This document shows, in pieces, positions 1 through 7,186 of a DNA stretch of 64,000 nucleotides. Within the stretch, counting starts at the first letter, position 1. Every line of letters starts with the position of its first letter. Under the pieces are notes generated by a model. That model saw only the letters and a program-made list of their open reading frames with translations, had not been told where the DNA came from and made no database searches. The position numbers were made by a program, and so were the translations under genes. The stretch comes from CAIKBL01 sp050247235 (GTDB lineage Bacteria > Pseudomonadota > Gammaproteobacteria > Ga0077536): positions 1 through 64,000 of the forward strand of contig JBFWUN010000015.1 in assembly GCA_050247235.1 (NCBI GenBank). Direction: 5' to 3'.

Positions 1-1453
1 TCACACCACCACCCGTCGTACCGAAGCCGCCTGGGCCGATGAACTGCGTGAAGCCGTTCGAACCCGCCCACTCGCCGATGGCCGCGGTCGCACCCGCCAC
101 GGGGTCGAAGCGCGCACGCGCCGCCTGTGTCCACCAGTCGAGCACGCTGATCGTGCCAAATGCGTCCTGTTCGAACGGCTGCGAGCACGCTTCGTTGGTC
201 GAGGTGCCAAGGTTGCCCAGTCCGAACGGCTGGCCGTTCGGGCCGATGGCGCCGCCATTCTGGCCGTACAACGGTGCACCCGCAGAGCCCAGGCCGAACA
301 GCGCCGACACGTTGCAGAACGGGTTCAGTGGGGTCGTCGCGCTCGTCGCGTTGATCGGAATCGCGTTCGCGTTGTCCCACTTGAACACACCGTCCGGGTT
401 ACGCCGGTTGACGCCCATCACGGACACCGTCAGGTCCTGGATGAACAGGTCCGGCATAATCAGTCGGGCGCCGAAGTTCAGGCTGTTCTCGGCTTCCTCG
501 AACCCCGGGCCCGTGATCGATTCGCGGTTGACCGTGAAGTCCTGTCCGATGACCGCGTACGGCGTGTTGGTGTTCGGGTACAGGGTCGGGCTGAACATCT
601 GCACGAAGGCGTCGACTTCCCAGCCGTTGCCGAACGTGTAGCTCGCACGCACGCCCGGCGACGCCACGCGCTCGTCCGCGAACTCTTCCGCCGCCACGTC
701 CAGGAACAGGTGACGCCGCAGGTCCAGGCCGTTCGCCACGTCGAACACGCGGAAGAACAGTGCCTCGCCCCACGCGATCTGCTGCTGACCGACGCGGAAC
801 CACGCGCTGCCGAAGTTGAAGTCGAAATAGAACGACGGGATGTCCAGCATGAAGTCGTTGCTCTGGACTTCCAGCAGGTTCCCGCGCCCGTTGCCGAACC
901 CGGTGTCGGCCAGGAAGTGCTTCTCGATCTGCACGTTGTCATCCGAGAACGCCGAGCTGCCATCAAAGTACGCCCGGAACCGCGCATACGCCGCCACGTT
1001 CTCGTTGAACTTGGCCTGCACTTCCACTTCCGCGCGGGTGTTGAACAGGTTGAACGGCACATCGCCGTAACGCCCGGCACCTGCAGGATTCAGCGTGCCC
1101 GCACCGCCGCAGGCAGCAGCGTCGATTGCGCCGAGTCCGAAGAAATTCGGTCCCACGCAACCGTCGCCGGTCGCCCCGTCTCCCGGGAACGGGATGGGCG
1201 CATTGTTGGCATCCAGCTGCGTGAACGCGCCGGTTCCCAACGGGCTGCCCGTTGCGAAGTTCGGCTGGAAGATCGTGCGATCGATCGCCGGATTCCATGA
1301 TTTGTGGTTGTACGCGTCATCGGTGATCGAAACCCCGACTTCCTGCCGCACGAAACCCGTGATGTTGAAATCAACAGCCAGCGCCGTCGCTGGAGCGATC
1401 GCGGACGCGATCAGGCCTCCGGCGAGCACGCCCTTGGTTGCTTTGTTAGCCAC
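1..1453 (-). CDS. DUF1302 family outer-membrane protein (3' end outside window)
   Basis: GTG start at 1453, preceded on the minus strand by an AGAGGAG-type ribosome binding site; the frame stays open to base 1, so at least 484 residues are present and the C-terminus is missing. The N-terminus is a signal peptide (AnkATKG then a small-residue hydrophobic stretch ending ATALA). The mature part is rich in aromatic, Asn and Gly residues in alternating patterns typical of a beta-barrel (GITGFVRQE-, RVGQQQIAWGEALFFR-, LEVQSNDFMLDIPS-like segments), as in DUF1302. In steroid- and lipid-degrading Proteobacteria DUF1302 proteins usually sit beside DUF1329, YCF48 and RND genes; the two genes just upstream fit this. 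The likely place is the outer membrane, with an inferred role in import or export of hydrophobic compounds. No enzymatic motif is visible. Confidence 0.85.
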   Translation of the reverse strand, partial: MANKATKGVLAGGLIASAIAPATALAVDFNITGFVRQEVGVSITDDAYNHKSWNPAIDRTIFQPNFATGSPLGTGAFTQLDANNAPIPFPGDGATGDGCVGPNFFGLGAIDAAACGGAGTLNPAGAGRYGDVPFNLFNTRAEVEVQAKFNENVAAYARFRAYFDGSSAFSDDNVQIEKHFLADTGFGNGRGNLLEVQSNDFMLDIPSFYFDFNFGSAWFRVGQQQIAWGEALFFRVFDVANGLDLRRHLFLDVAAEEFADERVASPGVRASYTFGNGWEVDAFVQMFSPTLYPNTNTPYAVIGQDFTVNRESITGPGFEEAENSLNFGARLIMPDLFIQDLTVSVMGVNRRNPDGVFKWDNANAIPINATSATTPLNPFCNVSALFGLGSAGAPLYGQNGGAIGPNGQPFGLGNLGTSTNEACSQPFEQDAFGTISVLDWWTQAARARFDPVAGATAAIGEWAGSNGFTQFIGPGGFGTTGGGV

Positions 1454-1499
1454 TCCCGTTCTCCTCTTTACAGATGACGGCTCTATCTCAAATCGAACA

Positions 1500-1559
1500 C
1501 GCGGGAGTCGTGCTCCCGCGCATCCGCTGTCCCACCGACTGGTCTTGTTAGCGACCAGT
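1500..1559. repeat. Two inverted repeats in the leader of the DUF1302 gene
   Basis: Bases 1500-1507 and 1513-1520 form a perfect 8-bp stem with a 5-base loop; bases 1538-1544 and 1553-1559 form a perfect 7-bp stem with an 8-base loop. Both lie between the YCF48 gene and the GTG of the DUF1302 gene. Neither has a U-run on the minus strand, so they look more like a structured leader or operators than a terminator. Function is not known. Confidence 0.4.
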
Positions 1560-1645
1560 TTTGTTGTTGCTTTAATGCCACTTCTTCTGCCTTCTTTTGA
1601 CCAGCGTCAGGCAGATCCCACCCTTTTTCGTGGCAACTAGGTCAC

Positions 1646-1674
1646 AAGTTAGCGTATCAAAGCGTCACTTTCAA
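1646..1674 (-). promoter_or_regulatory. Candidate sigma70 promoter for the DUF1302 gene
   Basis: On the minus strand TTGAAA (1674-1669) and TAACTT (1651-1646) are separated by 17 bp. The -35 is good and the -10 weak. Transcription would start near 1640 and give a leader of about 190 bases that contains both inverted repeats. The 289-base gap to the preceding gene makes a separate promoter reasonable. Confidence 0.3.
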
Positions 1675-1742
1675 CCATCTATTGCACTTCCGAGCACGAG
1701 GGTTGTGCTTTTTTTCCCAACAGCAGCTTTATTGCGGTGCGT

Positions 1743-2759
1743 TTAGTGCAACAACCGGGCAATCCTTCCCATGTACCCGCCGATGTAGATGACCTGCGAG
1801 ACCATCTGACCACCCGGCGCTTCCATGCTGGCTTCACCGACCGCGATCGGCAGGAACCAGTTGCGGATGATCTCGATATCCGTGGAGGCAGTGAACGTGT
1901 TGCCGCCGTCACTGCTGCGCAGAAGTGCACGCTGACCGGTGATGACAACTTCACCCTGTTTCGAGGACCACACGCCGAACAGGTTGGCGTTGGAGTTGGG
2001 ATTCAGAGTTTGCCAGGTAGCGCCGCGGTCCGTCGTCTTCATGACATGGCCTTCCTGTCCCACGGCGAAACCCGTGCCATCGTCCTGCAGGTGCATCGCG
2101 AAGATCGACTTGTCGCCCTTGGTGGCGAGATTCCACGTGTCACCGCCGTCCTCCGAAATGATCACGTAGGAAAACTCACCCGCAATGACCGCACGGCCCG
2201 CATCGTCTACGTATGCCGCATAAAGGTGAGGTTCATACCCGTCTTCCCGGAAGGCCGCCCAGTCCAGCGTCAGCTTTTCCCAGGTTCTGCCGGCATCACG
2301 GGAACGCATCACGGTCCCGAACTCGCCCACGGCGATCGCAAGCCCGCCGTTGTTCATCCCCACCTGCAGCAGCCGCGCCTCGGTGCCGCTGTTTCCAGGC
2401 TCCCAACCGCCGTCCGGCTTGCCGACGAGCACCGTGCCCCGCTGGCCGACGATCAGGCGCTTGTCGCCCACCACTGAGAGCCCGAGCAGCGCGAACTCCG
2501 TCCCGCTCTCGACCTTCTTCCAGGACGCGCCCGCATCATCCGACTCCAGGATGGTCCCGAACGCGCCAATGGCGATGCCCTTGTTGCCGTTCAGCGCCAT
2601 GTCGTAAATCGCGTCGTGCGGGATCCCCGTGTGCACGGGCGCGAGTTGCTGCGCACCGGTTGCCACCGCTTCCTGCGCGACGGCCGTGCCGAACGCCGCG
2701 GACACCAGCAGTGCGCCAGTGAACACGCCGCGCAGCAGACCCTTCAATTGCTTCTTCAT
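1743..2759 (-). CDS. YCF48-related / BNR-repeat secreted protein
   Basis: 338 residues from the ATG at 2759, chosen because AGAGG lies 7 bases upstream; a TTG two codons earlier is too close to it. An N-terminal signal peptide (KKQLKGLLRG, hydrophobic core, cleavage after AVAQ) is followed by at least five repeats with Asp-box-like S.DGG.TW or SxDAGxTW cores (for example SDDAGASW, SRDAGRTW, SEDGGDTW, TTDRGATW, SSDGGNTF). These are the mark of the YCF48/sialidase-like beta-propeller. In plants and cyanobacteria Ycf48 assists photosystem II assembly; in Proteobacteria these periplasmic propellers occur next to RND transporters and DUF1302/DUF1329 genes, and their role is not established. The gene lies 52 bases after the RND gene on the same strand, so it probably shares its transcript. 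Confidence 0.9.
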   Translation of the reverse strand: MKKQLKGLLRGVFTGALLVSAAFGTAVAQEAVATGAQQLAPVHTGIPHDAIYDMALNGNKGIAIGAFGTILESDDAGASWKKVESGTEFALLGLSVVGDKRLIVGQRGTVLVGKPDGGWEPGNSGTEARLLQVGMNNGGLAIAVGEFGTVMRSRDAGRTWEKLTLDWAAFREDGYEPHLYAAYVDDAGRAVIAGEFSYVIISEDGGDTWNLATKGDKSIFAMHLQDDGTGFAVGQEGHVMKTTDRGATWQTLNPNSNANLFGVWSSKQGEVVITGQRALLRSSDGGNTFTASTDIEIIRNWFLPIAVGEASMEAPGGQMVSQVIYIGGYMGRIARLLH

Positions 2760-2811
2760 CTTCAAACCTCTGTCAGTAATTTCGGAATCGTGGATCCGTT
2801 GAATGCGGCCA

Positions 2812-5247
2812 TCAGGCCGCTTTCACGTGCTGGGAGAGATCGAGCTTCTCCGAAATGAGCTGGTGCTCGGACTCCACGAACTTCGGCTTCCACCAGTACA
2901 CGAGCAGCGGAAGCACGATCAGCGAAATGAGCATGTTGATCGTCATCACCATCACGAGCAGCAGGCCCATGTCTGCCAGGAACTTGAGATCCGACAGGAA
3001 GTACCACGGCAGGATCGAGATCATCACGATGGTCGCGGTGAAGAAAATCGCCTTGCCGGAAGTCTGCACGGATCGCTGGATGGCATCGCCCCAGTGCTTG
3101 CCGTCCTGGAATTCCTCGCAGATACGGGAGAGCAGGTAGATGCCGTAGTCGATACCGACACCGATACCGATACTCGCGATCGGCAGGCTGTTCACGTCGA
3201 GCCCGAGTCCCATCGTCACCATCACCGCGCCGAGCAGGATGTTCGACAGGTTCACCGGGATCAGCAGGATTACGCCTGCCACCCAGGATCGGTACGCGAT
3301 GGACGCCACGACCAGGATGATCGCGTTCAGCGCCGCGAGGATCACGTACTGATAGTAATCCACCGTGTCATTGACTGACTGTTGCAGCGCGATCGCGCCC
3401 GTACCCAGCCGGACGTTGAAGTTCGGGTGATCGATTCCCACCTTCTCAAGGACTTCACGCGTCTGGGCGAGCGCGATGTCCACGGTGTCCTGCTTGTTGT
3501 CCTTGTACCAGAGCGACAGGGTGCCGTTCTTCATCGTGAAGTCGGACACGTGCCCGTAGTTCTTCGCATTTGAGCCCAGCAGCAGCGCGGTCACGGTGCC
3601 GTAGACCGATTCGTCCACCGGGTCCATCGACGCCCACTTCGGGTTGCCGCCGGAGAAGAGCCGGTTCGCCTCCGGCAGGTAATCGGCGAATGACAACGTC
3701 GCTTCCGGCGGCTGGTCGTAGGCCTCCAGCAGTCGCTGAATCGCGAACTGCACCTGCATCGTCTTCGCCTCGCGCAGGATGCGCGGACCGTCCTGGCCGC
3801 CCTTGCCCTCGAACACGATCTCGAGCGTCATCAGTCCCGGAAAGTGTGAGTTGATCGCGCGCACGGCGGTGTTGAACTCGGAATCGTCGAACAGCAGGTT
3901 CGAACCCTCCACCGGGTTCCCGATTTCGAGCTTAAGTACCTGCATGAAAGACACGACAGACAGGATTACGACGACAATCCCGGTGACTTTCGCACGCGGC
4001 CCGTGACTCAGTCGACCAATCGTCCCAAGGAGTCCAATGAGGCTGTCGTGCCAGGTCTTCTTGTCGCTCTTGCCGATGAGCTGATCAACGTTCTTCGGTG
4101 TCGGCAACATGGACGCGAGGATCGCCGCGAGGAACACGTCCGTGGGTATCAGGACGAGCGCCCAGAACCCGCAGAAGATCGCAAAACGCTCCATCACAGG
4201 AATGGGCGCCACCGCGATCAGGAACAGTCCCGCCGCGTCCGTGATGATACCCAGGATGCCGGGCGCCATCATCACGCTGAGGGCGAGGCTGGCTGCGGTG
4301 TTCTTGTCCTTGACCTCGTGGAGAATTTCATAGAACCGCTCGAGAAACTGCACGCAGTGCGAAAACGCGCGCGCGACGAGCAGCATCGGTACGACCATGA
4401 TGAGCGGTTCGATAGGCTGTTTCAGCCAGCCGGTGAGCCCGAAGCCCCAGATAGCGCTGACCACGCTGACCACAATGGGCGCGACGATACCGGGCACGTT
4501 GCGCATATAGAACACGAGCGAAGCAATCAGTGCCGCGGCAGTAATCGCGAAGATGTTCAGCATCTGGCGCTCGTAGGTGTATACCCAGCCCGTCAGCATC
4601 GGCTGCCCGGCGGCGAAGATGTCGTGGTGCTCATCCCGCTCGCGCAGCACCATGTTCCAGACGTATTTGAACGTCTCGCCGTAATCGATTTCCTGCGGAC
4701 CCTTGTCGTCCACCCAGCGCTCCCGGAACGTTGCCGTCACGAGCGTTGCGGTCTCGTCCCGCGAGATCAGGAACGTGCGAACGTTCGCGGCGCGATCGAC
4801 CCTGTGCTTGAACTCTTCAAGTTCCGCCTCATCCTTCGGCGCCGCCGCGTCCATAAGTGGCTTGACGTCCACACCGTAAGGCGTGGCTTCCGCATAGCGT
4901 GCCTTTTCGGTCGCAATCGAGAGAATCTGGTCGTGGTCCACCGACGGCGACAGGTCGATGTCGCGCGTCATGCGATAGACCTTGTCGAGCGTTTCCAGGT
5001 TGTAGATGTCGCCATCCTTGCGCTTGATCATCAGCGTGATGGTCAGCGGGTTCCCGAAGTTCGGGTGATCCTTGAAAGTCTGGACGAAGGGGTGATTGGC
5101 CGGGAACAGATCCGAGAAGATTGTCTTGATCTGGACGGACTTCAGGCCGACCGCGAAAAACGCGGTGATCGCGATGATGATGCCCAGCGACACCGTGCGC
5201 TTGAGCACGATCCATTCGGCCATTCGGTGACGAAGTGTACCTTGCAT
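2812..5247 (-). CDS. RND / MMPL-type transporter
   Basis: 811 residues; ATG at 5247 with GAGGAA upstream. The layout is that of the hydrophobe/MMPL-like RND family: one membrane segment (about 20-40), a large periplasmic loop (about 45-235), five membrane segments (about 240-420), a sixth near 430-450 followed by a second periplasmic loop, then a second membrane block (about 635-790). The second block contains the conserved GIGVGIDYGIYLLSR-type segment with charged residues inside the membrane, used for proton coupling. This is the family of single-gene exporters of hydrophobic molecules rather than the AcrB tripartite type. The YCF48 and DUF1302 genes downstream, and a divergent TetR gene upstream, suggest regulated movement of a hydrophobic substrate. 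The substrate is unknown. Confidence 0.9.
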   Translation of the reverse strand: MQGTLRHRMAEWIVLKRTVSLGIIIAITAFFAVGLKSVQIKTIFSDLFPANHPFVQTFKDHPNFGNPLTITLMIKRKDGDIYNLETLDKVYRMTRDIDLSPSVDHDQILSIATEKARYAEATPYGVDVKPLMDAAAPKDEAELEEFKHRVDRAANVRTFLISRDETATLVTATFRERWVDDKGPQEIDYGETFKYVWNMVLRERDEHHDIFAAGQPMLTGWVYTYERQMLNIFAITAAALIASLVFYMRNVPGIVAPIVVSVVSAIWGFGLTGWLKQPIEPLIMVVPMLLVARAFSHCVQFLERFYEILHEVKDKNTAASLALSVMMAPGILGIITDAAGLFLIAVAPIPVMERFAIFCGFWALVLIPTDVFLAAILASMLPTPKNVDQLIGKSDKKTWHDSLIGLLGTIGRLSHGPRAKVTGIVVVILSVVSFMQVLKLEIGNPVEGSNLLFDDSEFNTAVRAINSHFPGLMTLEIVFEGKGGQDGPRILREAKTMQVQFAIQRLLEAYDQPPEATLSFADYLPEANRLFSGGNPKWASMDPVDESVYGTVTALLLGSNAKNYGHVSDFTMKNGTLSLWYKDNKQDTVDIALAQTREVLEKVGIDHPNFNVRLGTGAIALQQSVNDTVDYYQYVILAALNAIILVVASIAYRSWVAGVILLIPVNLSNILLGAVMVTMGLGLDVNSLPIASIGIGVGIDYGIYLLSRICEEFQDGKHWGDAIQRSVQTSGKAIFFTATIVMISILPWYFLSDLKFLADMGLLLVMVMTINMLISLIVLPLLVYWWKPKFVESEHQLISEKLDLSQHVKAA

Positions 5248-5502
5248 GTTTCCTCAGCCTTGGTTGTTGAACGGCAAGCCAGCGGCGAAGTCCGACCGCG
5301 AGAAGTCTCCTCCCGGTTGGCCGGTGTCGCGCGCGTCGATTGCTTGTTGGGCACCTTTTGTCGTTGTTGTCAGTGCGGCGCCGGGGCGCGATCAGGTTCG
5401 CGCTCTTGCTGACGGCGTCGGCACCCGGCGTCATCTCCGCGCGGCGTGCCTGACGGTACGCGGGCGCGAAAGTGACGTACCCAAAAAGCGGGTTGCGGGC
5501 CG

Positions 5503-5532
5503 ACTATAGGGGGGGGCGACAAACACTGTCAA
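5503..5532 (-). promoter_or_regulatory. Strong sigma70 promoter for the RND operon with a poly-G spacer
   Basis: On the minus strand a consensus TTGACA (5532-5527) is followed after 18 bp by TATAGT (5508-5503). The spacer ends in a run of eight G (5509-5516 on the plus strand) that touches the -10. The transcript would start near 5496 and have a leader of about 250 bases before the ATG at 5247; I found no gene in that leader. The whole 5248-5674 gap (427 bases) otherwise holds only the palindrome at 5558-5572 and the start region of the TetR gene. Confidence 0.65.
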
Positions 5533-5557
5533 TTCTCGGAATTTCCTACATTTTTGG

Positions 5558-5572
5558 TGCTGCGACGCAGCA
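5558..5572. promoter_or_regulatory. 15-bp palindrome, candidate operator of the TetR regulator
   Basis: TGCTGCG-A-CGCAGCA is a perfect dyad centred on base 5565. It lies 26 bases upstream of the RND -35 and about 100 bases before the TetR ATG, the usual place for an autoregulatory TetR operator. Binding is inferred from position and symmetry only. Confidence 0.35.
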
Positions 5573-5674
5573 ACTTTGCGCTTGCGGAACACGCATCCCG
5601 CGGAGACACTTGGGGTGCGCCCGTAATGGCCGGCGCGCTCGTTCACCTCCAGCCATGGAACCCGGATCGCGCCG

Positions 5675-6286
5675 ATGAACCGCCAGGAACAGCCGCCCGC
5701 GCGTGGTGCGCACCCGGGGCCCCGGGCGCTGGCGCTGCTGCCGATGATCGAGGAAATCATCCTCCACGAGGGGTTCTCCCGATTGAGCGTCAGTGAACTC
5801 GCGGAGCGTCTGTGTTGTTCGAAGCGAACGCTGTATGAACTCGCCCCGAGCAAGAACGAACTCGTACTCCGGATTCTTAACGCGTTCTTCCTGCGCATCC
5901 GCACCGATGCCTCCACCGCCGCCGCCGCGCAGTCATCGTCCCAGCAGGGGTTGCACGATTACCTGCAGGTCGGCGTGCGCGCCGCGCAGCGTCTCAGCCA
6001 GGTGACCGTCACGGATATTCAGCAGTGGGCACCCGCGCTCGAGGTCTGGCGCGATCACGTGCGGTTGCGAGTACAGGGATTCTGCGTGCTGCTGGAACAG
6101 GGAATCCGGGCCGGCGAGTTTCGCAACGTGCGACCGGTGCTGGTGGCCGAGATCGTGTTCGCGAGCCTGAGCCGCATCCTGCAGCCCGAGTTCTACTCGA
6201 CGACGCGAATTTCCATCTCGGAAGCATTCCACGAGTACTACGCGTTGCTGATGGCCGCGATCACGGACGAGCATCCGCAGCGCTGA
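5675..6286 (+). CDS. TetR/AcrR family transcriptional regulator
   Basis: 203 residues. After a Pro/Arg-rich start, residues about 20-65 form the TetR N-terminal domain: an ILHEGFSRLSVSELAERL helix pair, then the recognition helix CCSKRTLYEL and the following lysine-rich KNELV segment. The remaining all-alpha part is a ligand-binding and dimerisation domain without recognisable specificity. It is divergent from the RND/YCF48/DUF1302 genes across a 427-base gap, so it most likely controls them and perhaps the carboxylase operon on its right. No strong ribosome binding site precedes the ATG; starting at the later Met (5744, MIEEIIL) would still leave the whole DNA-binding domain. Confidence 0.88.
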   Translation: MNRQEQPPARGAHPGPRALALLPMIEEIILHEGFSRLSVSELAERLCCSKRTLYELAPSKNELVLRILNAFFLRIRTDASTAAAAQSSSQQGLHDYLQVGVRAAQRLSQVTVTDIQQWAPALEVWRDHVRLRVQGFCVLLEQGIRAGEFRNVRPVLVAEIVFASLSRILQPEFYSTTRISISEAFHEYYALLMAAITDEHPQR

Positions 6287-6337
6287 CGGACGCGGGTTGA
6301 ACGACGGGAAAGGTGCTGCGCGCCGTTGACTGGCAGG

Positions 6338-7186
6338 TCAGTTCGACAGGCTCGCGCAGCGCGCCAGCACGGTTTCCGGGTTGGCGTCGACGGGGACGAC
6401 GCCAAACAGCAGATCGTCCGCTGCTCGCGTGGGCACCTCGCCGGTGGCGGACCATAGCGCCGGCGGGATGCCGCCGCCGAGCGCGCGACCTTGCCCGCGC
6501 AATGCCCGGATCCGCGCCTGCGGCAGATCGCCGCACAACAGCAGGTCCACGTCATCCACTTCCACAGTGCCCCCCGCCACGAGGACACCGGGCAGTGAGA
6601 GGCAGGTAACCCAGCCGTAATGATGAGCAGCGTTCAGGACCGGACCGTGCGCATCGGCCTCGTCGGCGCTCAATGGCGCCGACGAATCACGGGTCAGCAG
6701 CAGGCCGCCAATGTTGCGATCCGCGTGAGTGCGCAATGACGAGACGATGGCAGTCGCGACTTCGTCCAGCTGGTCGAAATCCGGTTCTCCTTCCTGGCCA
6801 CAACGCATCAGCAGGTTCCGCGGCGACGGTACCCGCAGCACGAGATCGATCTCTCGAGCCAGCTTGTGCAGTATCGCGTCGATGCAGTCCGCGGCGAAGC
6901 GCCGCCCGGCCTCGTCTCCGAGCGCCATCCGACAGCGCTCGACGGGATCGTCACCCGCCGGCATCGAGGCCAGCGCCGCCGCGGTGATGTCGACGGTTAC
7001 CACGTCCGATCGGATCGCCTTGCGCGCCTGCACCATGGTGTTGGCGAAGCGCGACGGCTGGCTGAGCCAGTCTGCCGCGCCGTTGGCGAACACGCGCTGT
7101 GCGTAAGAGTCGTACTCGAGCCACAACGCGCCCGCGCGCGTGCCGTCGAGATACCCTCGGAGCACACCGGCCGCCACGTGGGTCAA
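6338..7186 (-). CDS. Fifth protein of the ketone-carboxylase operon (ApcE-like by position)
   Basis: 282 residues from a TTG at 7186 that overlaps the stop of the preceding gene (TTGA); an ATG-started version reaching 7342 would overlap that gene by 160 bases in a low-complexity Arg-rich stretch and is unlikely. The protein starts THVAAGVLRGYLDGTRAG and ends near VVPVDANPETVLARC. I recognise no sure domain; the pattern of short beta strands and helices (WLEYDSYAQRVFANG, RSDVVTVDITAAAL, DLVLRVPSP, GLLLTRDSSAP) is compatible with a uroporphyrinogen-decarboxylase-like barrel, a weak guess. Acetophenone carboxylase needs a fifth subunit of about 34 kDa besides its four-subunit core. This gene has the right place and nearly the right size (about 30 kDa) for it. 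Confidence 0.6.
   Translation of the reverse strand: MTHVAAGVLRGYLDGTRAGALWLEYDSYAQRVFANGAADWLSQPSRFANTMVQARKAIRSDVVTVDITAAALASMPAGDDPVERCRMALGDEAGRRFAADCIDAILHKLAREIDLVLRVPSPRNLLMRCGQEGEPDFDQLDEVATAIVSSLRTHADRNIGGLLLTRDSSAPLSADEADAHGPVLNAAHHYGWVTCLSLPGVLVAGGTVEVDDVDLLLCGDLPQARIRALRGQGRALGGGIPPALWSATGEVPTRAADDLLFGVVPVDANPETVLARCASLSN

Noticed and set aside
1689..1715. Plus-strand hairpin AGCAC/GTGCT followed by seven T
   Set aside because: The stem is only five bp and no plus-strand gene lies upstream that would need a terminator.
4003..5412. Long plus-strand open frame opposite the RND gene
   Set aside because: Composition is His/Arg/Asp-rich and repeats the antisense of a well-supported membrane protein; no family pattern. 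The same applies to other long frames opposite genes at 7099-8868, 12421-13536, 22065-23411, 28002-29186, 34566-36407 and 48282-50111, which are common in high-GC DNA.
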